This document shows, piece by piece, positions 26,443 through 34,815 of a stretch of 38,017 nt of DNA. The notes beneath the pieces were generated by a model. That model saw nothing but the letters and a program-made list of their open reading frames with translations, ran no database searches and was not told the origin of the DNA. How positions within the stretch are numbered: position 1 is the stretch's first letter; the number at the start of each line of letters is the position of its first letter. The stretch comes from an uncultured Peptococcaceae bacterium (GTDB taxonomy: Bacteria; Bacillota; Peptococcia; Peptococcales; Peptococcaceae): assembly GCA_949743265.1 (NCBI GenBank), contig CATJSX010000043.1, forward strand, positions 1 to 38,017. Reading direction: 5' to 3'. The position numbers and the translations under genes were made by a program.

Positions 26443-27627
26443 TTAAATCACTACTATTGGCGAACGATAATAATCCCAGCCGCCTTTATTGCGTGCAGAT
26501 TCTTGATAAGCTGTGTGATAAATGTCGGTAGCACGAATATCCAACTGCAACATTTTTTGTCCCTCCAAAGGAAGCTGTCTCATGGCAACCGACGGTTTGG
26601 TGATAATAGGCACTGTAGAATAACGTTTGATTTTTTTTAGCAAACGAGCACCGGTTTGATTAAATGCCAGCACACGCAAATAATAAGGTTTTTGGGCAGC
26701 ATAATCATTGGTAAAATTGAGCAGCAGATGGCATAATGAACGATTGATACGACTATAAGGATAACGTTTGGATTTGACAGCTAAGCACAAATCGTCAAGG
26801 CTTTTACTATCTTGCGCTGCTCGTATCAGTTTGTGCTCTAAACCTTCTTTGATTTCAATCAATTGCCGCAAATCATTAGGACTGCTGCGACGAATCAAGG
26901 TCAAAATAGTTTGCTTAAACCGTTCCAGATCAATCAATTCTTGTGGTAAAAGTGCCGTTGTTGTTTGAGGCAAATAACGATATGCTTCTGATTCATGCGC
27001 CAAAAGCATACGTCGAATAGCACTGGCACTGGCAAATTTTTCCTCTGGCTGCAAATTGTGATAATCTCCTTGTCGCTTGATTGCTAATGGCGTAATAGGC
27101 AGCTGAAACCGTTTGATAACTTGCAAATAACTCATCGCCAGCAGATTGTTGGGCTGTTTAAGGGGCGTTGTATCAAATTGCGGTAGAAATTGGGTCAAAG
27201 CATTGCTTTGCGCTGCCGCAAAAGAAAGTCCTAACGATAATTGTTGTTTTAATGTTTCTTGATAATTTTCTGATTCCTGCGCTAAAATATGGGCAGCAGC
27301 TAAAAGCGTCACTTCATCGCTTTCTATGCCAAATGATAGATGCGTAATCCCACAGCAAGCCAATGATAAAACGCCGCCCAAAGCAAAATAATAGGCGCTG
27401 CGTACGCTAAAAGCGCAAGGCAGTTCTAAAACCAAATCAGCTCCGCCTAAAATTGCCATATGCGCTCTTAGCCATTTATCCGTCAAAGTTGGCGTGCCTC
27501 TTTGAGTAAAATGACCGCTCATCACAACGATTGTTCCTTCAAAATCAAGAGACTGTCGAGCTTGTTGCAAATGATACTGATGTCCTAAATGAAAAGGATT
27601 GTATTCAGCGATAATGCCTAAAAGCAA
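26443..27627 (-). CDS. tmcAL: tRNA(Met) cytidine acetate ligase TmcAL (YlbM)
   Basis: TmcAL makes N4-acetylcytidine at the wobble base of elongator tRNA-Met using acetate and ATP. The 394-residue sequence opens with GIIAEYNPFHLGHQYHL, the nucleotidyltransferase HxGH motif. It is followed by VVMSGHFTQRGTPTLTDKW, ADLVLELPCAFSVRSA and, later, SASAIRRML, all family hallmarks. I start at TTG 27627: AAGGAGG lies 8 bases upstream and the conserved region begins two codons later. The open frame extends upstream but that part is Asn/Phe-rich with no ribosome-binding site. ylbJ follows in the same operon, and the DUF177-rpmF pair diverges, as in the ylb cluster of Bacillus. Confidence 0.95.
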   Translation of the reverse strand: MLLGIIAEYNPFHLGHQYHLQQARQSLDFEGTIVVMSGHFTQRGTPTLTDKWLRAHMAILGGADLVLELPCAFSVRSAYYFALGGVLSLACCGITHLSFGIESDEVTLLAAAHILAQESENYQETLKQQLSLGLSFAAAQSNALTQFLPQFDTTPLKQPNNLLAMSYLQVIKRFQLPITPLAIKRQGDYHNLQPEEKFASASAIRRMLLAHESEAYRYLPQTTTALLPQELIDLERFKQTILTLIRRSSPNDLRQLIEIKEGLEHKLIRAAQDSKSLDDLCLAVKSKRYPYSRINRSLCHLLLNFTNDYAAQKPYYLRVLAFNQTGARLLKKIKRYSTVPIITKPSVAMRQLPLEGQKMLQLDIRATDIYHTAYQESARNKGGWDYYRSPIVVI

Positions 27628-27667
27628 ATAAAAAACCTCCTTCTGTTTGCTGTTATTTGTTAAAACT

Positions 27668-27696
27668 ATTGTATAAAAAAAGTTGTTTTGCTGCAA
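27668..27696 (-). promoter_or_regulatory. Promoter of tmcAL-ylbJ
   Basis: On the minus strand TTGCAG (27696-27691), 17 bases, TACAAT (27673-27668), about 40 bases ahead of the start codon. Confidence 0.65.
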
Positions 27697-27754
27697 GCTA
27701 AGGATAGTATAACCGTATAAAGATAGGGAAAAAATAGCTGCAAAGGAAAAGAAC

Positions 27755-27783
27755 TTGACAAATGCACGACGTCTCTATATAAT
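27755..27783 (+). promoter_or_regulatory. Consensus promoter of the DUF177-rpmF operon
   Basis: Perfect TTGACA (27755-27760), optimal 17-base spacer and perfect TATAAT (27778-27783). This is the best match to the sigma-A consensus in the window, as expected for a ribosomal protein gene. Confidence 0.85.
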
Positions 27784-27845
27784 TAAACAGGTTAAGTAGT
27801 TTGCCTTGCTTATGGGAATGACATTGCCTGTCAGAAAGGATGATT

Positions 27846-28385
27846 ATGTTGACTTTAGCGTTAGATATTAGTAAAGTGCGCAGCGTTGTAGGCGCTAAAG
27901 AAAATTATCAGCTACAAGTCAAGAATTTTGACTTTCAAACGACACAGTTTGAATTGGCAGACGATTTGAGACTTTTTCTTACCATCGTTAATGAAGGCAG
28001 ATATTTGCAACTTTCCGGTCAAATAGAAACTACGGTGAAAAGTCATTGCGACCGTTGTTTAAAAGAAGTTATTTTATCTGTTAAATGCAGTATTTCAGAA
28101 CGGCTGTTGTTCGTTAATGACGCTAAGCTATATGCTCATTTAGCAGTAGGTGAATTGGAAGAGCTGTATTATTTGTACAACGGCGATTTTTTTGATGCCG
28201 AAGATTTGGTCAGAGAAAGTATTTTAGCTGATTTGCCATTAAAAGTTTTGTGTCGAAGAGATTGTCAAGGATTATGTTCAAAGTGCGGGCAAGATCTCAA
28301 TGCGGGAAGCTGTCAGTGTCAAACGACGGAGATTGATCCTCGCTTAGCAATACTTGCTAAACTTAAAGCAACTGAGGAGGTGTAA
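27846..28385 (+). CDS. DUF177 / YceD-family 23S rRNA accumulation protein
   Basis: This 179-residue protein belongs to the YceD/DUF177 family encoded directly before rpmF in most bacteria. The Bacillus counterpart is ylbN. Plant and E. coli members are needed for normal 23S rRNA levels. Visible features are the central SHCDRCLKEV, the LDLE-like acidic region LYYLYNGDFFDAEDLV, and the C-terminal putative zinc site CRRDCQGLCSKCG plus CQC. ATG 27846 is placed 5 bases after GAAAGGA; an ATG at 27840 overlaps that site and is less likely. rpmF starts 3 bases after the stop. Confidence 0.93.
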   Translation: MLTLALDISKVRSVVGAKENYQLQVKNFDFQTTQFELADDLRLFLTIVNEGRYLQLSGQIETTVKSHCDRCLKEVILSVKCSISERLLFVNDAKLYAHLAVGELEELYYLYNGDFFDAEDLVRESILADLPLKVLCRRDCQGLCSKCGQDLNAGSCQCQTTEIDPRLAILAKLKATEEV

Positions 28386-28388
28386 GAA

Positions 28389-28589
28389 ATGGGTGTATCG
28401 CCAAGTAAAAGATCTAAAGCTAGAACAAGAAGAAAAAGAACTGCATGGTCAAAATTAACGGTAACTGGCGCAATGAGTTGTCCACAATGCCATGAACCAA
28501 AGTTGCCTCATAGAATGTGTCCTTCATGTGGATATTATAAAAATCGTGAAGTAGCACCGAAAGTTGAACAAACTGCCGCTGCAGAATAG
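28389..28589 (+). CDS. rpmF: 50S ribosomal protein L32
   Basis: The 66-residue basic protein starts GVSPSKRSKARTRRKRTAW and carries the zinc ribbon CPQC...CPSCGYYKNREV. All four Cys are present, so this is the zinc-binding C+ form. GAGGTG ahead of the ATG lies within the end of the DUF177 gene, and the two genes form one operon ending at the terminator at 28607-28637. Confidence 0.98.
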   Translation: MGVSPSKRSKARTRRKRTAWSKLTVTGAMSCPQCHEPKLPHRMCPSCGYYKNREVAPKVEQTAAAE

Positions 28590-28606
28590 TATGATTATCA
28601 ATAATT

Positions 28607-28637
28607 TAAGGAGCTCATAAGCGCTCCTTATTTTTTT
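28607..28637 (+). terminator. Terminator of the DUF177-rpmF operon
   Basis: TAAGGAGC (28607-28614) and GCTCCTTA (28623-28630) form a perfect stem followed by seven T. Confidence 0.92.
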
Positions 28638-28640
28638 ATC

Positions 28641-28692
28641 AAAAAAACGTAGTGCATTAAGAATCCGTTTTCTTAATGCACTACGTTTTTTT
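28641..28692. terminator. Long perfect bidirectional terminator
   Basis: A 23-bp perfect hairpin: the arm 28641-28663 (A7 then CGTAGTGCATTAAGAA) pairs with 28670-28692, with a 6-base loop and T7 at the end on either strand. It follows the rpmF terminator by three bases and ends the converging minus-strand gene. Confidence 0.93.
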
Positions 28693-28715
28693 GATTACCT
28701 CAAAATCATTTAGTT

Positions 28716-29084
28716 TTAATGATGACTGCAAGTATGACCATGTTCATGGTCAGCTTCACAAGCAATTTGATTATCTTTAATTTCACCTCTGAGCCAAGCT
28801 TCCGTTACTGCTCTCGTTTCGCCAGAACAACCGCGTACAACTTCGATTCCATTGGCATTTAAAACATTTTTAGCGCCTTCTCCCATACTGCCACCTAATA
28901 AAACTAACACACCGGCTTGTGCTAATTCTGGTGCAATATTAGATTTGCAGCCGCAGCCTTCCGGAGATGCCATTGTTTCTTCGGCAGTAATTTTTCCACC
29001 TTCTATTGTATAAAGGGTGTAATAAGCACAGTGACCGAAATGATCGTCAATGCGTCCATCTCTACTTGGTAATGCGATTTTCAT
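28716..29084 (-). CDS. NifX/NafY-like protein (dinitrogenase iron-molybdenum cofactor family) with His/Cys-rich tail
   Basis: The 122-residue protein has the family layout: MKIALPSRDGRIDDHFGHC at the start, a CGCKSNIAPELAQAGV stretch, VLLGGSMGEGAKNVL, and NGIEVVRGCSG. Family members bind FeMo-cofactor precursors in nitrogen fixers, but many, as probably here, occur in organisms without nitrogenase and have no settled role. The last 14 residues (CEADHEHGHTCSHH) form a His/Cys-rich metal-binding-like tail. AAAAGGAG precedes the ATG. It is a single gene; no nif or MRP-ATPase gene is adjacent. Confidence 0.92.
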   Translation of the reverse strand: MKIALPSRDGRIDDHFGHCAYYTLYTIEGGKITAEETMASPEGCGCKSNIAPELAQAGVLVLLGGSMGEGAKNVLNANGIEVVRGCSGETRAVTEAWLRGEIKDNQIACEADHEHGHTCSHH

Positions 29085-29465
29085 GATTGCCCACTCCTTT
29101 TAGCTTGAAAAAATCATCAAATAACTTATTAAAATAATAATACTATTATAGCACAATTTCGCCCGACATATCATGCAAATATTTTATATAAATTATTCAT
29201 TTTTCTATCAAACTCAATTGCAAAAGCAAAGATAAAGAAATTTTACCCAAAAAAACAGACGAAATTAAATGATTATTACCAGAATATGTAGAAGTATTAA
29301 AAACAGGCTTACTTAAAAAATTTTTTAGTATTTGAATGTGTGCCTTGATTGATAAATTGAACCTATTTTTGATGCAGCTTTTCTTATCATTCAGTAGTTA
29401 AATTTTCAAAAGCATGAAACCGCTTGCAAAAGCCATACTAACAAAAAGAAAATCGGTGCTCTTAG
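29085..29465. other. AT-rich intergenic region without an intact gene
   Basis: Between the NifX-like gene and the rnc promoter I find no supported gene. A plus-strand frame from about 29222 reads plausibly protein-like on both sides of an in-frame TGA (before it DEIK, after it LPEYVEVLKTGLLKKFF, ending at 29337). This may be a decayed gene or chance. A palindrome TAAAAAATTTTTTA lies at 29314-29327. Confidence 0.4.
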
Positions 29466-29495
29466 TTGCCGAAAATGAAAGGAAAATGGTACAAT
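29466..29495 (+). promoter_or_regulatory. Promoter of the rnc operon
   Basis: TTGCCG (29466-29471), an 18-base spacer, TACAAT (29490-29495) with an extended -10 TGG immediately before. Confidence 0.6.
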
Positions 29496-29523
29496 AATTT
29501 TAGTACATTCAGGAGGTGTTCCT

Positions 29524-30237
29524 ATGATTTCACAAGAACGTCAAAAACAGCTTCGCTCTCTTTTACAAACACTAGCAGTTGAATTAGAGCAATACGATTT
29601 ACTCAACGTTGCTTTGACGCATCCATCGTACGTTTTAGAAAAAGACGGCGCTGAATCCGTCCATAACCAACGTTTGGAATTTTTGGGTGACGCAGTAGTC
29701 GATTTGGTCGTTGGTGATTATTTGTTTCATGAATTTCCTTTGAAAACTGAAGGCGAGCTGACCAAAATGCGGGCGGCTTTAGTTTGCGAAAGCACGCTTG
29801 CCAGCGCCGCTAGACGAGCGCAGGTAGGCAGCTACTTACTAATCGGCAAAGGCGAGCGCAGTTGTGGTGGTAAAGATCGTTCCAGCAATTTAGCTGACGC
29901 ATGGGAAGCGTTAATTGGCGCATTATATTTAGAAAAAGGAATTGATGCGGTACGTTCAGTAGCTATTCGTTTCATTATGCCAGAAATCGAATTGGTCAAA
30001 AAAGGTTATTATGGTGATTATAAAACACAATTACAAGAAATCATTCAAAAAAATCCTGATGATCATGTTTCCTATCAAATTTTGGCGGAATCAGGACCAG
30101 ATCATGATAAAAATTTTGAAGCTGGCGTTTATATCAATGACGAATTTCGCGCTAAAGGTGCTGGCAAAACTAAAAAGGAAGCCGAACAGAACGCTGCTTT
30201 TTATACGTTGGTCCAATTAGGCGAAATCAATGGCTAA
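29524..30237 (+). CDS. rnc: Ribonuclease III
   Basis: RNase III cuts double-stranded RNA, chiefly rRNA precursors. The 237-residue protein has the signature NQRLEFLGDAVVDLVV with the metal-binding acidic residues, a second acidic cluster at SNLADAWEALIGALYL, and a C-terminal double-stranded RNA-binding domain. The last is seen in YKTQLQEIIQ through GAGKTKKEAEQNAAF. AGGAGG precedes ATG 29524. Its last 8 bases overlap the radical SAM gene, and the rnc-smc-ftsY neighbourhood is the common Firmicutes arrangement. Confidence 0.98.
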   Translation: MISQERQKQLRSLLQTLAVELEQYDLLNVALTHPSYVLEKDGAESVHNQRLEFLGDAVVDLVVGDYLFHEFPLKTEGELTKMRAALVCESTLASAARRAQVGSYLLIGKGERSCGGKDRSSNLADAWEALIGALYLEKGIDAVRSVAIRFIMPEIELVKKGYYGDYKTQLQEIIQKNPDDHVSYQILAESGPDHDKNFEAGVYINDEFRAKGAGKTKKEAEQNAAFYTLVQLGEING

Positions 30238-31291
30238 AGTTATGATTGTGCCTGTATTTATTCCGCATTTGGGCTGCCCACATCAATGTGTTTTTTGCGA
30301 TCAACACAAAATTACGGGAGAAACGTCGCCGCCAGATGCTAATGAACTCGAAAAGCTTGTCCGCCAATATCGGTTAAGCTGTCGTAATCTAGCCAATACG
30401 GAAATCCAACTGGCTTTTTATGGCGGCAGTTTTACCGGCATTGCAGTTCCTTGGCAGGAAAGTCTGTTACAAGCAGCTATGACGCTCAAAGCCAACAAAT
30501 TGCTTGATAAAATCAGACTTTCCACCAGAGCAGATTATATTGATCATACAGTCTTGACCCGTTTGGCGCATTACCAAGTAGACATTATTGAACTAGGCGT
30601 GCAGTCTTTAGATGACGGTGTGCTTGAGAAAAGCCAGCGTGGTCATACTGCTCTTGATGTAGCAAAAGCAGTGGCTTTAATTAAAGAATATCATTTTACT
30701 TTGGGTCTGCAAATGATGTTAGCACTTCCCGGAGATACACCGGAAAAATCGTTGGAAACAGCCCAAAAAATTATAGCTTTGCAACCAGATTTCGTACGAA
30801 TATATCCTACTGCTGTTATCAAAGACACCAAACTAGCAGAAATGATGATAAACGGCATCTACCAGCCATGGTCGTTGGACGTAGTAATTGACACGGTTGC
30901 GCAAATTGCTGATGAATTTATGCTTGCCGATATTCCTATTATTCGTATTGGTTTACAAGCAGCAGATAATTTGGTATGGGGAAAAGATTTACTGGGCGGC
31001 GCTTATCATCCAGCCATGGGAGAATTGGTCAAAAATCGTCAAATTTTTCGTCGTTTAACGAACGCTTTGGCAAAAATGCCGGATACAATGGTTATCTATT
31101 GTAACAAAAATGAATTGTCCCAATTTATTGGGCAGAAGAAAAATAATCTGTATAAATTAAGAAAAATTTATCATTCTGATTTAGCAATTAAAGCTGACGA
31201 AGCGCTTCCAAAAGGAATATTTGAACTTGAGCAAAAAGGAGAAAGGAGGCGATTTGATGTATTTGAAACGGCTGGAAATACAAGGCTTTAA
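30230..31291 (+). CDS. Elp3-like radical SAM protein encoded between rnc and smc
   Basis: The 353-residue protein starts MAKVMIVPVFIPHLGCPHQC and binds a [4Fe-4S] cluster through Cys16, Cys20 and Cys23 (CxxxCxxC). AFYGGSFTGI, LSTRADYID, IIELGVQSLDDGVLEKSQRGH and LQMMLALPGDTPEKS follow. These match the Elp3-type radical SAM domain, but the C-terminal acetyltransferase domain of true Elp3 is missing. Such stand-alone proteins next to smc recur in Firmicutes; their substrate, perhaps tRNA, is unknown. The start overlaps rnc by 8 bases and the end overlaps smc by 35, indicating tight coupling. Confidence 0.9.
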   Translation: MAKVMIVPVFIPHLGCPHQCVFCDQHKITGETSPPDANELEKLVRQYRLSCRNLANTEIQLAFYGGSFTGIAVPWQESLLQAAMTLKANKLLDKIRLSTRADYIDHTVLTRLAHYQVDIIELGVQSLDDGVLEKSQRGHTALDVAKAVALIKEYHFTLGLQMMLALPGDTPEKSLETAQKIIALQPDFVRIYPTAVIKDTKLAEMMINGIYQPWSLDVVIDTVAQIADEFMLADIPIIRIGLQAADNLVWGKDLLGGAYHPAMGELVKNRQIFRRLTNALAKMPDTMVIYCNKNELSQFIGQKKNNLYKLRKIYHSDLAIKADEALPKGIFELEQKGERRRFDVFETAGNTRL

Positions 31292-34200
31292 ATCGTTTGC
31301 CGATAAAGTCGATTTTGCTTTCGATCAAGGGGTAACTGCTATCGTCGGTCCTAATGGCAGCGGTAAATCCAACGTTGTTGATAGTATCCGTTGGGTTTTA
31401 GGAGAACAGAGCGCTAAAAATTTGCGCGGCGGCAAAATGGACGATGTTATTTTTGCTGGCAGCACCAAAAGACGTCCCGTTGGTATGGCGCAAGTCATAC
31501 TGACTTTAGATAATTCTAATGGACTTTTTCCGCTGGATTTTAATGAAATAACCATCGCTCGCCGACTTTATCGCTCTGGTGAAAGCGAATATTTAATCAA
31601 TCAAAGCGTTTGTCGCCTGAAAGATATTCACGAATTATTCATGGACACTGGCTTGGGACGAGAAGGTTTTTCGATCATTAGTCAAGGCAAGGTAGATGAA
31701 ATTCTTTCTTTAAAAGCAGAAGATCGTCGAGGCTTAATTGAGGAAGCGGCGGGTATTATCAAATATAAATATCGCAAACGGGATGCTGAAAAAAAATTAG
31801 CCGATACGGAAGAAAGCATGATACGTATCAATGATATTATCAGCGAATTAAGCGCTCAAGTTGGTCCTTTAGGCGAACAGGCAGAAAAAGCTCGTCAGCA
31901 TCGTCTATGGAAAAGCGAATTGGACGATTTGGAAATTTCGCTGGAAGTAGAGCAGATTGAGCGCAGTAGTAGTGAAGAAAAAGAATTTATGGCGCAAGCA
32001 GAAAACGCTGAAAACCAGCTTGCCCAAACCGCATCTTCTTTTAGCCGTTTAGAAGCTGAACTAGCAGAAAACAAATTGATTTTACAGCAGTTGGAAAGGC
32101 AAATCAGCGATGAACAAGACCGTTTTTATCAACAACAAAATCAATTGGAAAAAGCTCAGAATGAGCTGATGCTTCATCAGCAACGCAAAGCTGATTATCA
32201 TCAGCAAAAGGCAAAATTATCACAGGAAGCAGCTTATTTTGCCAATGAAAAAGAACGCTTAACTAACGAAAAGCGTTTATTAAAAGAGCGTTATAACGCG
32301 CTAAAAATACAATTACAAACGATTGCTGGCACTTATGATACACTGCATACTGATTTGTCCTGTAAAACCAATGCTATTATCGCTTGTGAAGAAAAGTTGG
32401 AACAACTGAAAGTTGACCATATCCAAAATATGCAAGTTCAAGCTAAAAGTCATAATGAACTTTTGCGTTTGCAGCAACTTTTGGCTAATAGTGAGAAACG
32501 ATTGAGCCGCATTGACGAGAAAGCTGATAAACTACAGCAAGAAACCCTGAACAGTCGCGAACGTTTGACTGCTTTGCAAAAAGACAGAGAACAACTGGCT
32601 CAAATATATCAAGAACAGCAGCAAACTCTAAAAACCCTTAAACAACAGATAATACTTTTGCAGGAGCAACTAATCGACAAGCAACACACTTTAGAAACAA
32701 CAAAAAATAATTATCAGCGTACTTTCAGCCGTTACACAGCATTGAAAGAATTGGAAGATAGCGGCGACGGCTATCAAGTCGGCGTTAGAGCGGTTTTAGA
32801 ACAAAAACGAAATGGTCATCTTTCCGGCATTGTCGGTACCGTTGCTCAATTGATCCAAGTTCCTCAACAGTTAGAACGGGCCATCGAAACGGCTATAGGA
32901 CAAGGCTTGCAAAATATCATTACCGAAAACGACCATGATGCTCAAAAAGCCATCAGCTATTTAAAAAGCGCTCAAAAAGGTCGCGCAACCTTTTTACCAT
33001 TAAATACCATACACAGCCAAAAAAGTCAGGATAACCTTCGTGATGAAGCAGTACTAGGTTTAGCAGTAGATTTAATTACCTTCGATAAACGGTATCAAGC
33101 CGTCATGAATTACTTATTAGGTCGTGTTTGGGTCGTGCGTGATCTGGCGCAAGCGGTGCGCATCGGCAAACAAAAAGGATTTAATCAGCGTTTGGTTACT
33201 TTAGAGGGGGAATTAGTCACGCCGGGCGGCGCTTTGACTGGAGGCAATTACGCTCGCGAAAAAACGGGACTCTTGAGCCGCAAGCGACAAATTGATGAAT
33301 TGTTCACCCAAGCGCAAGAATTAAAACTCCAATTAGATGAACAAACCGAAGAAAACCGCCAAATTTCTACGCAGCTAACAGCGACGCAAAACCATTTGGA
33401 AGAAACCACTGTTGCTGGACAAGACTGTCAGCTAAAGACAGCACGATTGGATCAGCAGTTAAGAGAGCTCCAAAGCGAACAGCAACGTTTAGCACAGGAA
33501 TTGTCTTTGGAAAATTTGGATCGACAAGAATTAAACGAGGAAATTATCCAGCTTGAACATAATATAGCGGCTGAACAACGACAAACGATACAGCATGAAA
33601 CGGATAAAAATCTGTTAGAAAAAGCTATCGCTCAACAGAAGAACGAGTTAACGCAGCTGAAACAAGATGAAGCAGCTTTAAATAATGAAATCAGTACACA
33701 AGAGATACAATTAGCAAGAGATCAAGAAAAGCAAAATTCATTAAATGAACAACTGCAAGATTTTCAGCAACGGTTAAATGAAGTTGAACGTCAGTATCAG
33801 CAAAAAATTAACGATATAGATGTTTTGGCGAAAGAAGACCAAAAAAGAAATCAAGAAATTGCACATAACCAAGCAATCATTAAAGAATTGACTTTACTTT
33901 TACAAAAGAATCAAATTGCTTTAACCAAAGAACGAGAAATTCAGGAGCAAAAACAACTAACTATTAGCGAAAAAGAAACGCACAGTCGCCAGTTGCAAAA
34001 ACAGCTAGATACTTTAAAAGAACAAAAACATATCATTGATACAGCATTGACTCGTGTACGCACATTAAAAGAAAGTGGATTAAACCGTTTGGCAGAAAAT
34101 TTTGAGCTGACCTTAGCAGAAGCCTTGCTGCATTACACCGTTTTATCGGACGGACAAGAAGCTCGTCGACGGGTACAGCAGTTAAAAAATCAAATTAAAC

Positions 34201-34805
34201 AGTTGGGAGAAATCAATTTTAATGCTGTTGAAGAATTCACCCAAGTTAAAGAGCGGCTACAATTTTTACAAGAGCAAATCGACGATTTAACTAAAGCCAA
34301 ACAGAGTTTGAATCGCATCATCAAAGAAATGGAAACCATCATGGCAGAAAAATTTCACCAAACTTATCAAGTGGTCAACGAAGCTTTTGCTTCCGTTTTT
34401 AATGCAATGTTCTCTGGTGGACAAGCACGATTGGAATTATCCGATCCTCAAGATTATTTACTTACTGGTATTGAAATCGTCGCCCAACCGCCGGGTAAAA
34501 AAGAACAAATTCTTTCGCTATTATCTGGTGGAGAACGGGCAATGACGGCTATTGCACTTCTATTTGCTTTGTTGACGGTAAAGCCCAGCCCATTTTGCAT
34601 TTTGGATGAAATTGAAGCGGCGCTTGATGAGGTCAACGTTGACCGTTTTGCTCGTTTTATCAGAGAGTACACTCACAAAACACAGTTTATCATTATTTCT
34701 CATCGCAAAGGAACCATGGAAGCCGCTGATGTACTCTATGGCGTTACAATGGAAAATGACGGCGTTTCCCGATTGATGAGTGTTAAGCTAAGCGATTATC
34801 AATAA
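31257..34805 (+). CDS. smc: Chromosome segregation ATPase SMC
   Basis: SMC is the core of the bacterial condensin that organises replicated chromosomes. The 1182-residue protein has the N-terminal ATPase half (KRLEIQGFKSFADKV, Walker A GPNGSGKSN), and long Gln/Glu-rich coiled coils (about 170-500 and 680-1000). A globular hinge follows near 510-660 (GYQVGVRAVLE and VTPGGALTGG). The C-terminal half has signature LLSGGERAMTA and Walker B FCILDEIEAALDEVN. I start at ATG 31257, 7 bases after GAAAGGAGG and inside the end of the radical SAM gene. ftsY follows after 10 bases. The scpAB partners are not in the window. Confidence 0.98.
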   Translation: MYLKRLEIQGFKSFADKVDFAFDQGVTAIVGPNGSGKSNVVDSIRWVLGEQSAKNLRGGKMDDVIFAGSTKRRPVGMAQVILTLDNSNGLFPLDFNEITIARRLYRSGESEYLINQSVCRLKDIHELFMDTGLGREGFSIISQGKVDEILSLKAEDRRGLIEEAAGIIKYKYRKRDAEKKLADTEESMIRINDIISELSAQVGPLGEQAEKARQHRLWKSELDDLEISLEVEQIERSSSEEKEFMAQAENAENQLAQTASSFSRLEAELAENKLILQQLERQISDEQDRFYQQQNQLEKAQNELMLHQQRKADYHQQKAKLSQEAAYFANEKERLTNEKRLLKERYNALKIQLQTIAGTYDTLHTDLSCKTNAIIACEEKLEQLKVDHIQNMQVQAKSHNELLRLQQLLANSEKRLSRIDEKADKLQQETLNSRERLTALQKDREQLAQIYQEQQQTLKTLKQQIILLQEQLIDKQHTLETTKNNYQRTFSRYTALKELEDSGDGYQVGVRAVLEQKRNGHLSGIVGTVAQLIQVPQQLERAIETAIGQGLQNIITENDHDAQKAISYLKSAQKGRATFLPLNTIHSQKSQDNLRDEAVLGLAVDLITFDKRYQAVMNYLLGRVWVVRDLAQAVRIGKQKGFNQRLVTLEGELVTPGGALTGGNYAREKTGLLSRKRQIDELFTQAQELKLQLDEQTEENRQISTQLTATQNHLEETTVAGQDCQLKTARLDQQLRELQSEQQRLAQELSLENLDRQELNEEIIQLEHNIAAEQRQTIQHETDKNLLEKAIAQQKNELTQLKQDEAALNNEISTQEIQLARDQEKQNSLNEQLQDFQQRLNEVERQYQQKINDIDVLAKEDQKRNQEIAHNQAIIKELTLLLQKNQIALTKEREIQEQKQLTISEKETHSRQLQKQLDTLKEQKHIIDTALTRVRTLKESGLNRLAENFELTLAEALLHYTVLSDGQEARRRVQQLKNQIKQLGEINFNAVEEFTQVKERLQFLQEQIDDLTKAKQSLNRIIKEMETIMAEKFHQTYQVVNEAFASVFNAMFSGGQARLELSDPQDYLLTGIEIVAQPPGKKEQILSLLSGGERAMTAIALLFALLTVKPSPFCILDEIEAALDEVNVDRFARFIREYTHKTQFIIISHRKGTMEAADVLYGVTMENDGVSRLMSVKLSDYQ

Positions 34806-34815
34806 GGAGGTTATT

